Shown piece by piece: positions 1 to 12,188 of a DNA stretch of 64,000 nt (its first letter is position 1; the number at the start of each line of letters is the position of its first letter). Below the pieces are notes generated by a model. That model saw nothing but the letters and a program-made list of their open reading frames with translations, had not been told where the DNA came from and searched no databases. The stretch is from Paramecium octaurelia (Eukaryota; Ciliophora; Oligohymenophorea; Peniculida; Parameciidae): contig CAJJDP010000144.1 in assembly GCA_905182995.1 (NCBI GenBank), positions 1 through 64,000 of the forward strand, in the 5' to 3' direction. The position numbers and the translations under genes are program-made.

Positions 1-1802
1 TTAGAAAAATACTTGTTAACTTTTTTATTTTTTTTTTTTTACAGAAAAATTGCTTTGTTACACATTTTGTAATTTAACAAAACTTTAAAGTAAAACTAAT
101 TAAACCTTAATGGAATTTAACTGATTCAAAAATAATAAGAAGTTTAATTTAGTAGATAAATTGATGAAGAAGTGAGATGTTTAAATTGATAAAATATTTA
201 TCATTTTTATGTAATATTTTATTAACTTAACTCAAAAGAACTTTTCTTCTATTTTTGAAGACTTTATTTTCTTTTTATTTTAATGCAGATATATGTTAGT
301 GAAATAAAAAGAATAAAAATAACTATAACAATCGATACCATACGGAAGCCATTTATTTAGAGATCTTTCTCTATCACAATTAGTAAATCAACTTGAACTT
401 TTGATACTGAGTTTTATGAAATTAAAGCCACTCTTGCTTAATCTATTAATGGGTTAATTAGTTCTAATTCATAATCAATTTCTCCAATATGGAATTCATC
501 TGATTCAAAATAGTAAAATAAGTTATGTGTATTATTAATAGCATATAAACTAAATTAGGCGCACTGAATTTATTGATATAGTCGCACATCATTTTCTATT
601 ATCGAAGGTCAAATAAGTAATTGTTATTTTCTTTCGATGCTAAAATTAAAATATTTAAGTCATAATATTTAGGGACTAGTCTCCCCTCATTTATTTTTGT
701 TCTAATTACCTTTACAACCTTTAAACTCGTATTTTAATTAACTAAACTAATATCTAATCTCCCTAATATTGAGAAGTTGTTCTAATAAATGGAGTTACTA
801 ACCTGTTATATAAAAAGGTTCTGGAAAAATAACATATTTATTCAATTCTTAAATAATAATATCTTTTTCAATATATCTCTTCAATTTTAAATTTAATCGA
901 AATTCTAATTATTCATAAGCATAAATTTCAATTTCAAAATTATTATTCAATTCCGTAAAATAAATAGAAATTATTAAATTATCAGTGTTTGTGTTTTATA
1001 TAAAAATAACTTTTGATTATTTAAGTATAGTCCAAATTTTCTTTATTCTTTTATTCTCTATAACCATTAGATCATAAAAAAATTCTGATTCAAAAACGAG
1101 AAAATTTCCTGTTTGGAAAAATTCAAATTCATCTATTCCATTATAATTGTGTTACAGGTTTTATCGATCTCTCAAAATAAGTAAATTGCCTTGTAAGTGG
1201 AACCTTATGTATGATATATCATTATCATGAGATTTAAATAATACAAATAATTAGTCATCAGTATAAAATAGTCCTAACAACTTATGATAATAATTATTTA
1301 AGAAATTATTCATATCTGTATTATATGCAATTATTTAACCTCCAGCGTTGATAGTAATGATATAGATATTAGTGGATTTAGCTCGATAATTAGGAAAAGA
1401 ATCTTAAAGTATGCAATTTTAAAGAGTTAACTTGATTTAATAGAATTGTTGTTTACTTTTTCTTTCAATAAAAAAGGTCCTTTCAAATAATTTTTTTCTT
1501 ATTGTTCCAAGCTCAATTAGTCTATGTAACCAAGAAAATTTTTTCTAATTAAATTCTCATAAAATTAGTACTTTTTAGAAATATTGTTATTTGATTGTCA
1601 ATTGCAAATATGTTACTACATAAATTGACTTGCTAAAGTTATATCTGAACAGATTAATTAGTTTCTTAAGAAATTAAGGAGATAATTTCAAAAGATATAT
1701 TTTAGGAAGAAAGTGCAGTAAATTACATAGGATCTATATTTTATAAAACAACTTCAAAATATTTAATGTTACAAACTTTAAGATTAAAGTCTAAATCAAA
1801 AT
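1..1802. other. AT-rich stretch without an assignable gene
   Basis: No reading on either strand gives a recognisable protein. With only TGA as stop, a plus reading around 900-1240 stays open for about 110 codons, but at this base composition such lengths arise by chance. The residues are dominated by I, S, N, F and K without a motif. It may be the worn remains of a gene. I see no promoter-like or RNA-like structure. Confidence 0.5.
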
Positions 1803-4458
1803 AATATAAATTATGGTTTTCTAAAAAGAATTATAATTTACTGGACTTTATAATTTTGATTAACCCTAAGTTTTTATTCTTAGAAATTGCGAAAATACAC
1901 AATTAATATTCTTCATCTTATGTAACTGTAATAATAAGGAAATTTTAATTAATTGAGTATGTTAATGGCCTAAAAAGTTTTGAACTCGAAAGTGAATATT
2001 CATAAACCTTTGTTAATTCTTTAGCTAAATAAAAAACATACAATATATCTTCTATAGCAAAATAATTCAGAAATTATTCATCTTCTAATTTATATAGTTA
2101 AACGATGAGCTAGAATATTGTTTAGATGTGCTACATTTGATGTACTGCCAAGATTTAAAGGAAATTAATTATGATTTACTATATTTTTAATATTTGAAGG
2201 TTTTTCATTACAAAATATTAATATTTCTCTTTATGAAATGTGATAAAGTGTTCATTAAATTGAAGACAGATTATATCTCCAAAATAATAAAAAAAGAATT
2301 ATTTTTCTTAGTTTTCTTAGTTAATGTTGATTGTTATTGAATTTAGAAATTTTAGCATCCATTCAAATGGTTACAAGACTGATTAGGCTTAGATATCAAT
2401 GAATAAACAATTTTCTTTATTTTCAGTCAAAATTAGAATAAACTATTCAAATTATAAAATATTTTGAATCTATTCTTTTATATTTTTATTAAACTGATTT
2501 ATTTTATTTTAATATTGGACAAGCTTAATCATCTTATTGTCTTTTCTTATTAACAGAATATTTGTTTTATAGAAATATACCTGTTGTTCAAAAGTATGAT
2601 ATTTAATTATTTGACCACTAATGCAATGCTTAAATATCAAATAGTTTTCCCCTTTAATTAATATAACGTTAAATTCTTAAGAATAATAGATAAAATTCAA
2701 ATTCAATGTTTAGAAATTTTTTCATCTAAACTCTTACATTTTTCATGAATTAGAGATTCATCAGTAATATAAGTAGAATTGAAATACTAATTCTATTAGC
2801 AATTTGGTTTTTTGGATCATCTTTAATTTTTATTTGATATTGAATTGGGATTGATGTAGCCTATTTTTATAGCCACAAATTTTCAACAGTTTAGCATTAA
2901 TTATCGAATGATAAAGTCCAAAAACTATTAATTTGTTATTAGATATTTTCGATTTAATAGCATTTATGGATGCCATAATTCTATCGATAATCAGTTAATT
3001 CGTATAAGTATTTTTTAGTAGGCTTTATAAAATTGCGAATGAATTAAAATTAAAACAATAAAATCTAATTAGTGCTGCTATCTATTTGATAAAATATGTT
3101 AAGGGCGGGAAGGAAATGTAATTTATGAAANAATATAAATTATGGTTTTCTAAAAAGAATTATAATTTACTGGACTTTATAATTTTGATTAACCCTAAGT
3201 TTTTATTCTTAGAAATTGCGAAAATACACAATTAATATTCTTCATCTTATGTAACTGTAATAATAAGGAAATTTTAATTAATTGAGTATGTTAATGGCCT
3301 AAAAAGTTTTGAACTCGAAAGTGAATATTCATAAACCTTTGTTAATTCTTTAGCTAAATAAAAAACATACAATATATCTTCTATAGCAAAATAATTCAGA
3401 AATTATTCATCTTCTAATTTATATAGTTAAACGATGAGCTAGAATATTGTTTAGATGTGCTACATTTGATGTACTGCCAAGATTTAAAGGAAATTAATTA
3501 TGATTTACTATATTTTTAATATTTGAAGGTTTTTCATTACAAAATATTAATATTTCTCTTTATGAAATGTGATAAAGTGTTCATTAAATTGAAGACAGAT
3601 TATATCTCCAAAATAATAAAAAAAGAATTATTTTTCTTAGTTTTCTTAGTTAATGTTGATTGTTATTGAATTTAGAAATTTTAGCATCCATTCAAATGGT
3701 TACAAGACTGATTAGGCTTAGATATCAACGAATAAACAATTTTTTTTATTTTCAGTCAAAATTGGAACAAACTATTCAAATTATAAAATGTTTTGAATCT
3801 AGTATTTTATATTTTTTTAAACTGATTTATTTTATTTTAATATTGGACAAGCTTAATCATCTTATTGTCTTTTCTTATTAACAGAATATTTGTTTTATAG
3901 AAATATACCTGTTGTTCAAAAGTATGATATTTAATTATTTGACCACTAATGCAATGCTTAAATATCAAATAGTTTTCCCCTTTAATTAATATAACGTTAA
4001 ATTCTTAAGAATAATAGATAAAATTCAAATTCAATGTTTAGAAATTTTTTCATCTAAACTCTTACATTTTTCATGAATTAGAGATTCATCAGTAATATAA
4101 GTAGAATTGAAATACTAATTCTATTAGCAATTTGGTTTTTTGGATCATCTTTAATTTTTATTTGATATTGAATTGGGATTGATGTAGCCTATTTTTATAG
4201 CCACAAATTTTCAACAGTTTAGCATTAATTATCGAATGATAAAGTCCAAAAACTATTAATTTGTTATTAGATATTTTCGATTTAATAGCATTTATGGATG
4301 CCATAATTCTATCGATAATCAGTTAATTCGTATAAGTATTTTTTAGTAGGCTTTATAAAATTGCGAATGAATTAAAATTAAAACAATAAAATCTAATTAG
4401 TGCTGCTATCTATTTGATAAAATATGTTAAGGGCGGGAAGGAAATGTAATTTATGAAA
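1803..4458. repeat. Adjacent duplicate pair (about 1.33 kb) around a single N at 3131
   Basis: Positions 1803-3130 and 3132-4458 are the same sequence in the same orientation, separated by exactly one N. They are identical for most of their length. The differences cluster in about 110 bp (roughly 2380-2500 in the first copy, 3710-3825 in the second): several transitions and a one-base length change. The single N at the exact junction suggests two contig ends that overlap but were joined without merging; the variant cluster may be why. Inside both copies a plus reading hints at a decayed membrane protein (hydrophobic F/I/L-rich runs with internal TGA), but no family can be named. Confidence 0.9.
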
Positions 4459-5840
4459 ATTTAAGGAATAATTTTAATAAAAAAGGTCATTAAACATGAC
4501 TTCAAGTCCCTGCAATGTTTACACAAACATTATATTTTTAAATAATAACTTTCAAATTAATTACTATCATATTCTTGTATTTGATGTGAGGATTCCAATA
4601 TCAATTTACTATCTGATATTGAATGTATTTAATACGTGTGGAGACATCGAGAATTAAATAAAATCTTTTCTAAATTTTCTTTTTCCAAGTAATAATTATA
4701 TTTAATTAAATTATTATCTAAAATATTTAGATGATGGTATCCTTTATCAGTTATTAAATATCTGTTAATTAATAGTGAATTTTATTTATTGTTAATGGAG
4801 CAAATTTGAACTTTTTGAAGATAAGTAATATTTACGTTAAAATTATTTAGTACAATTTAGTTATTTAAAAATACAACTATTTATTCTTTTTAGAAATTGA
4901 GGATTTCCCATGAGTAACATTAAAAATGTACTAAGAAATAAATACTCTCAGATATTTTTATGTATTCTCTTTTGCAATTTTATATTTACTTTTCTTCTAA
5001 TTAATATATATTTATTATTGATGTTTTCTGTAATAAATTTATTTATTTCACTCTTAATTAATTTCTGATTTAGCAAAAAATGAAAAATTATTAGTGGTTG
5101 GAAAAAAATTCTTCACAATCTTCTTCGAAGTCAGTTTCAACTCTAAATTCGAAATATTAGAAGTATTTCTGTTAAAGTGAATCTAATTCTTTTGAAAGGA
5201 AATCTTAATTAATTTCCACACAGAAGATACTATAAATAAATAATCTCTAGAGATAACAAAAATATTTTCCCAATAATGGTTGATTCAACATTTCACAGAT
5301 TTAGGATGAAATTATTAGTCCTTTTTCTTATTGAGGTATCTTTAATATCGGCTTTACTATTTGATAATGGATATGTTTTAGTTGCATTTCGTCATTAAAA
5401 TCACTTTCCAAAAAAATGATGATGAATATTCTGACAAAAACAATTCATCTGATTTCATTTCCAGTCTTTAACATTTTAAAGACCTAATTAATATTATACT
5501 TCTGTAGCAAAGGATAATAAGAAATAGAAAGTGAGTATTCATAAAAAAATTTGTATATTAATATTATTTTAGGAAATAAATTTATAAGATAATTTTATAA
5601 AAGTAATATTCCTTCATTTTCAAATTTTTAATGCTTGATACTAAAATGATAAAAGAGAGATATCTATCTAGCTAACTTAAAGGAGCACTATTCAATAATT
5701 AAAATATATAGCCAGAAAAGTATAACATCAATAAGAAGAATAGAAATTATCGAAGTTATTACAGATATATCAACTTTTTGGGTCAAAACTGAATATATCA
5801 ACACCATATTAATCTATCAAATGTATTATATTTATTGATA
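4459..5840. other. Non-genic stretch with a coding-like relic
   Basis: No intact gene is visible. On the plus strand, about 5070-5180 and 5415-5540 give short readings with normal protein texture, for example NDDEYSDKNNSSDF, each ended by TGA within 40 codons and lying in different frames. This fits the tail of a decayed gene. The right edge is the 3' end of the minus-strand MORN gene. Confidence 0.4.
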
Positions 5841-8419
5841 TCAGTTCTTACTTCCATCTTCTACATCAGGAACAAAGTTCCCTTAATTACTTTTCCTTAT
5901 CCACTAATTCCAATCTCCTACCTTAACACCTTCAACATATTTTCCTTTATAAATTATTTGTTTCCATCTTCAAGATAGAATAACTGATGTACTTATCAAA
6001 ATCATCTACTAATTCCACCCATTCACCACTCTTCCTTCCATTTTCATCATAATCTCCATTACCACTAAATCATAATAATAAATTATTTACATTGTCATTT
6101 CAATTTTTATTACCTTTGATTCTCTAAAGTCAATTTTCCATGAACCTTGTTTTTTACCATTTTTATACTCTCCCTTATATCTTACTTGAGCATCACTAAT
6201 TAATAAAAGATTAAATACTTATTGAAGTTTTCATACAAATCAGTCCATTTGCCATTTTTCAACTAATTTTCATCGTAACATCCTCCTCCTCTAAAATATT
6301 AGACAGTTCTTCTAATTACATATTCCTTATTTCCTCTCTATTGTCCATCATCTATAAAGTTTCCCATTGGTCATATTTTATTCCATTTTTGTATATTCCC
6401 TTATATAACACTTCTCGTTGTCTTTTTTTATTTTAATATCAATTACTGTGAGAAATTTGCATGTAATTCTACCCAAAGGTTATCTTTCCTTCCTTCTGAG
6501 TCATAGAATCCTCCACCTCTAGGTTTATTTTAAAAAATAAAATACATTTCTATAAAATTTGACTCTTTTTGAGGTCGATACTAAATCACCCATTTTTACT
6601 GCTTCTTCCCTTTACTATAAACACCTTAATAAATAATCTATCCATAACTAAAGATGCTTATCATATTACGTATAAAAATTCTCATGCAATTCTCTCCAAA
6701 TACCAGTTTTTAACTCATTTTCATCATATTTGCCTCCACCACTTTAAATAATATTGAGATTTTACATTAATTCTAATTTACTTACTTCTTCACTTTTAAA
6801 TAGAATTTTCCAATCTTCAACTTTTTTTCCATTTTTATAGACACCTTAGTAAAATACTTAATTTTCTCTATAAATATTATGAATGAAAAAACTTAGAAAA
6901 TTGATCATGCACTTCTGTCCATTATCCATTCTTAAATCCATTTTCATATTAACCACCACCACTTTAAATTAATATTAATTTTTAACATAACATTGCCTTC
7001 AAATTTAATATTCCATTACCCAGATTTCCATGAAATTGGTAATTATCCAAATTATGAGCCTAAATATAATCCTGACTCAATTAGATAGTTAGATCTAAAA
7101 TTTGGTTATTTATTACTCGAAAAAATTATTATGCAATTCTTCCCATTAACCACGCTTTATTCCTTAATCATCGTACACTCCACTGCCTAATAATTATGAA
7201 TTAATCTTACATAATACTTTTTCCTCTAACAAAGTATTCCATTTGCCAATTTTTTTCCCCTGTTTGTATTCTCCATTTAAAATAACTTAATTCCCTCTAT
7301 TTTAAGTATATAAAGAAATACTCATGATAATTATCATGTAACTCAAATCCTCTTCCAATCTTTATTCCATTTTCAGAGTAAGTACTCTCATGACTAAATA
7401 ATTGTTAAACTATAATACATTGGTTTATTGTTGCGAATGATTTACCAAACACCCTTCTTCTAATTATTTTAATAGTTCCCCTATTAAAACACTTCAGCTT
7501 TTCTAAGATTATCTATCAAAATACTCCCAATAATTTTAAACTAATTCTTTCCAATTTCCCTACTTTAATCCATTTGAATAACTCCCTCCAGCATCGAGTT
7601 TAACGCCTTTCCAAGTTGGGTACCACATTCCTTACTTTTTGTAATTTAAGTTAAAAGAACCATGCCAATTTAGGTGCTTAATCTATTATAAATTTTTCAT
7701 TATCTAAGGTTTATTGTTGTAATCTTCTATTGCATCACTTCAAAAATAGATATTTGGAATACAATCTAAGAATTTCTCCATCTTGAACATAATTCATTTC
7801 CATATTTTTTGTATACATAACTTAAAATTGAGTTTCTTGCAATTTAGCACAATATCTTTTTAATCCTTTACAATCCAAAGTACTTATATGTTATTCCTAT
7901 TCTTTACCTTTATGTAATAATAGAATTTAAGCATTAAGATATGTCATCTTCTAAGTTGTCTTTAATCCTCATTAATTATTCATAAAAACCATTTTTGTAT
8001 AAAATCCAATTTTCTAGTTTTTTTCTTATTATCTCGATTAAAGAGTTTATATTCTAATCTGAGTAATTTACTATAGGAGAATTAGAGGTTATAAGATCAA
8101 AATAGTATTGTTCTTCTTTGTCTATCATTTCAATTTATTAGGATATCTCTTTCTCTATTCTTGCCAATTTATTCTTGGTTTCTTTTAGAAATTCTTTGAT
8201 TTCATTCTTTTGTCGTTCTTTTTGTAGAGATTTAGCTTGCTATTTGAAAACCTCAAATTGATTTTGTATTATTTTATTAAAGTCCTCTATTTTTAATTTA
8301 TCCAAATCTCCTACTCCATGGCTGTTTAAGCATTTTTGACATAGAAATCTTTTACATTAATGGTTAGCAATACAAACATTTTTAATTGTTTCTTAAGGAT
8401 GATTGGTACAAATTCTCAT
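5841..8419 (-). CDS. B-box zinc finger, coiled-coil and MORN-like repeat protein
   Basis: The reading starts at ATG 8417-8419 and ends at TGA 5841-5843, about 830-850 residues after small introns are removed. The N-terminus has a B-box-like zinc site (CTNHPQETIKNVC followed by CQKCLNSHG). A K/E/Q-rich coiled coil follows over about residues 55-140. The rest is a tandem array of about eight units of roughly 73 residues, each with GGG-Y/F-YD-x-EG and W-x-EL motifs like the MORN-type repeats common in ciliates. Two introns near the 3' end (25 and 26 nt) restore the frame. The architecture suggests a cytoskeletal or membrane-linked scaffold, but its partner is unknown. I see no frame break, although introns in the middle of the gene were not all resolved. 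Confidence 0.8.
6040..7600 (-). repeat. In-gene tandem array, about 220-bp units
   Basis: The motif encoding YD-x-EG recurs on the minus strand near 6049, 6269, 6500, 6720, 6945, 7165, 7377 and 7575, a spacing of 200-231 bp. Each unit encodes one MORN-like repeat of about 73 residues. The units are clearly diverged from one another in sequence, so the array is old rather than a recent tandem expansion. Confidence 0.75.
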
Positions 8420-8756
8420 TATAAAAATTATTTCTTTTTCTATTAAGAAAGATAGTTAATAAAAAAATAAAGTCGAAATCGAAAACATTTTTATGCTTAT
8501 ACTTATAATATCTAGTCATTATCATACTTAATCAAATAGGCATTAGATATTTAAATAAAAATAATCTATCTCATTTTTAGATCAACAGAATATTTAGAAT
8601 ACAATCAAATAAACTTTAATTTTTTTGCCTAATAGTTGAAACTATATGGAAGTAATAATGAATATAGTATTATAGAGGTTAAAATCTCCTCTAATCCTTA
8701 TTAAACTTTCTTTAAAAAAATTAACTGACAAACTAAATGTCATTTAATATTAATAA
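8420..8756. other. Divergent intergenic spacer
   Basis: This 337-bp AT-rich spacer separates two genes transcribed away from each other (the MORN gene leftwards, the secreted protein rightwards). It probably holds both promoters. No specific regulatory motif stands out. Confidence 0.5.
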
Positions 8757-9295
8757 ATGAGAAAATTTCTTTTTTTACAATTCTCTCCATATTTGCATCA
8801 GGTGTAAATGGGAGTTATTGTTTAGATAAGATCACATCAAATTCAATATTAAGAAGGAATTACCTGAATGTAATGCAATTATATAATGGGGCAATGTTAA
8901 CATCTGCTAGAACTAATATGTTTATAGTGCCAGCTATAGATAATAGTCCTATAAGAGATTTAATTTATTTTCCATATAACGGGTAAGTAGGGCATGTCGC
9001 CGTTCCTTTACATGGTACAATAATGATTGAATTTATATAATCATATTTAATAAATAAGATTAGATTTTGGATGTACGATTACGATAGTAGGATAACCCAT
9101 ATGCAAGTATTTGCAATTGGAGATGATAGAATGACAGAAACACTAATATATGAAGGTTCAGCCCCTCCAGGTGTAATGTCTGTCAAATTTGATTAATAAT
9201 AAGTCTCAAAATTAAAATTCTACAACTAAAACGGAAATACCTTATATGAGCATATGTCAACATTAAAGATTTAAGCTTATTATGCTTTCTATTGA
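8757..9295 (+). CDS. Small secreted protein, discoidin/galactose-binding-like
   Basis: A reading of about 178 residues ends at TGA 9293-9295. From ASGVNGSYC onward the frame is clean, with a beta-rich body (KIRFWMYDYDSRITHMQVF and KLKFYNQNGNTLYEHM) that resembles the F5/8 type C (discoidin-like) fold of BTBD9-like proteins; this is an inference from texture. The ATG at 8757-8759 begins a hydrophobic signal sequence (MRKFLF...ILSIFAS), but it joins the body only if the T-run just after 8766 had one more base. As given, the start and body are in different frames. A homopolymer miscount is the simplest explanation; a true frameshift is the alternative. Confidence 0.65.
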
Positions 9296-9639
9296 TGAAG
9301 ATAGAATTTAATTATTCATCAAATTATTAAATATATGCTAATTTTTTTCAATAATTAAGAAAAGGTTTTCTCTGGATAAGAACTCTGTTTTCTTTGTTTA
9401 TCGAAATCATAATCTCAGATTATTGAGTTCTATTGAATGGTTGAATGGTCAAATTCATAACAGCATGTATCATAAATATTATTTATAATTAATAATTAAA
9501 GACAAATTGACATAAATTAGTGGAAATAATACCTTATCATATTGATATTCGTGATTAGTTCAATAAACTTCATTTTTATCTAATATTGTCGTATAAAAAC
9601 TAATTGGTTGTTAAACTAATTTCAGTTTATAACTAAAGA
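9296..9639. other. AT-rich spacer, nothing recognised
   Basis: About 340 bp between the secreted-protein gene and a decayed coding region. Short readings only, with no motif, repeat or RNA-like structure. Confidence 0.4.
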
Positions 9640-10240
9640 TTAGAAAGGATATACAATGACAGTTATTATGATTACACATAGTTCAAATTATTTTTGAATC
9701 TCTTAATCGAAAATAATTAGAACTCTGTCAAATTAAGGCATTGATTTCTGCAATGAATTAATGTCCAACCTGGTTTGCCAATTGTAGAAATATAATAAAC
9801 CTATAACGAACAGTATCATGAAGTTCCAATTGTATTAGAATATATGTCTGCCATCTAAAAGGATTCAGATGATATAGCTGAATTGGGTGATTTAAAGTCT
9901 TAGGCATTGTAAAAGAATTTGTGGAGCAAAAACAAGACAATGAAAAAGCCTTAAATATTGAAAATGATAATAAGTCATTAGGATGAATAAACAAGTGCTT
10001 TAAAAAAGTAGGAAGATTTGATGTTTAGCTCATATAAGATCATTAAAAATAAGTTTTAATCTATTTAACTTAAAAACGTATTTGAATTAATTTCGGAAAC
10101 TAGTATGTTCAAGAATGGTAGATTCTAGTTTTCTTACAGTCTATTAACTAAAAAATCACCCTGTAAATTACCGTTAATTATATCAATAAATACAATAAAG
10201 TGTAGTTCGACAGGTCACTTATGAAACTATCGATATAGTA
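9640..10240 (+). pseudogene. Decayed coding fragment of unknown family
   Basis: Three adjacent plus-strand stretches in different frames have good protein texture. One, around 9690-9755, includes SLNRKQLELCQIKALISAMN. The longest, about 9766-10228, includes QPGLPIVEIQQTYNEQYHE and MSAIQKDSDDIAELGDL. The frame changes by one base near 9757, and an in-frame TGA lies just upstream. No intron of the local type bridges the breaks. It could be the N-terminal part of the vWA pseudogene that follows, or a separate gene. Confidence 0.5.
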
Positions 10241-10249
10241 TTATAGTAT

Positions 10250-11850
10250 ATATTAATTGCAGAAATAAATAACATTTTTATGGTGATCATTAATTTTTCA
10301 AAGTTAATTTTACAAAAATGTTAATAATCATTTCTTGATTAAAATGTCCAGAAAACCTTACAACAAATAAAAAAATTGAGTTTTTCTTTAATCTGATGGT
10401 ATTAATTAACCTCATTTTTTCTTACATGGATATTTTATTTCTTAATTATATACAAATAATTATGCTTTAAAATGTATTAAATATTGTATAACTTTACCAT
10501 TAATCCCAAATTCAAAGAAGTATTAGAAAATAAAAATATATCCTAATTGCGTGATCTGTAAAATGTCCCTAATTTGATGATACCTTTTTGACGATGCATT
10601 TTCATCTTATGTAAGTTGGTTGAATTTATCATCAAATACATAAGCAAATAGAGAAAATTATATCTATTTATAGATAGAAGTGGATTTAAGGGTGAAAAGA
10701 ATAAATAAAGCAATTGAATCATTGATTTTATTCATAAAAAGCTCACCAGAAGATAGCTTTTTAATGTTCTATCATTTGGATCCCCATATAAAAGAATTTT
10801 TTCTAAACACCGATATTATAATTAGTAATCTTTAAATGAAGCTATCTTATAAGTAAGGTTAGTGTCTAATCTGAAACAATTTTCACATGTGATAATAATA
10901 TAATTGTTTCAATTTAATTTGGAGTATGGTATTTTTAATGAGGATTATAAAACTCATTTAGAAACTTTTATTACCTTTTTTTGACAGATGCAGAAGATTC
11001 TCTGAGAGAATTTTAAATTTGGTTTAAACTTAACCGACCCTAATTTTAGAATTTACACGCGAGGAATAGGCGATGGATAAAGTAAGCATTTATTATCAAA
11101 AAAATTAGAAATTCGATATGGTAAATGATAAATTGTTGCAGATAATGACAATATTAATGTTAAAGTAATTAATTTGTTAGAAGTTTCAATGACATAATAA
11201 TTAGAGGGATTTAAATAATATGTACCATAAATTAATATTTCACCAATAATACCTGATCCAGAATGAATAAGGTCTCTTAAAAATTTAGGATTAGTTTGAA
11301 AAATTATTCTATCTCCCATCCAAAGAAATGCCTTTAATTTAAGATCAAATGTTTCGACCTTTAGAAAAATTATAAATATCATACCCATACAAAATGAAAA
11401 CAAATGAGTCAAAATAATAAGGTTATTTTTGATATCCTGGCAGCCCATATAATGATAGGATTTATGAGAATGTTTAATAGAACAAAGTTTAATTTATTAA
11501 TTAGTTAAACTAAACTCAGAGTTATTGAAAAATGAAGATATCATCAATCTATCCATATTAAATTAAATCTTTTGCTCAAAAAAACAGCTTATATTTGTGA
11601 ATTCTGACATTTGAAGGAAGAGCAAAAATAATTAATTAAAGAAAAAATACCCTATCATAATCAAAAGGCCGATCTAATTGTTATGTGTAAATTAAGAAGT
11701 GGTGTTGTTGAAGATAGAAATGTTAATGAAATTAAAATAGTATAAAAATAATATCAGAGTTAAACCTTACTACAAAAAATTCTTGAATGATTATTTTAAT
11801 AGTACAATTTAGTAAAGAGATTATACATATCTAGCGGAGTTGATTTTTTT
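10250..11850 (+). pseudogene. VIT/von Willebrand factor A domain protein, broken
   Basis: Pieces in order match a VIT-vWA protein of the kind ciliates carry in large families: YIYLFIDRSGF (the vWA metal-site strand), then KRINKAIESLILFIKSSPED (helix 1), then RIYTRGIGDG and NINVKVINLLEVSMT (C-terminal half of the vWA fold), with a further relic to about 11810. At least one break is a pure one-base shift near 10690, between the DRSG strand and helix 1, with no room for an intron. Further TGA codons and shifts follow. The MIDAS motif, normally D-x-S-G-S, reads DRSGF, so the metal site is also degenerate. Such proteins normally bind partners through Mg2+; this copy should be non-functional. Confidence 0.75.
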
Positions 11851-12188
11851 TTAATGTATTGAATTAAGTAAATGAATATTAATATAATTTATCAGAAAAG
11901 GAGATAACATATGCTTATTTAACTCATCTAATATAAATTAATATAGATTAGTGTAAATATGAAAAATTATTTTCACCATTCAAATTTCTAAATAAAGTAG
12001 AGCTATTTTTTATAAATTATTTTCTTTATGGACAAAATATTTGTTCGAAATCCCCCAATTTACACAACATTTTTGAATGGTATTCTGAATTAACTAATTT
12101 CAGGAAAATAAAAATTTAGAAATTGACCAATATATTTGAAAATAAGTAATAGGTAAAAATTATTTTTCCTATATTCATCACTAATATA
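11851..12188. other. AT-rich stretch, nothing recognised
   Basis: About 340 bp between the vWA pseudogene and a duplicated segment. No gene or structured element could be supported. Confidence 0.4.

Noticed and set aside
6060-6115. A 49-nt intron in the MORN gene
   Set aside because: A 26-nt choice using a downstream GT restores the frame, whereas the 49-nt version does not.
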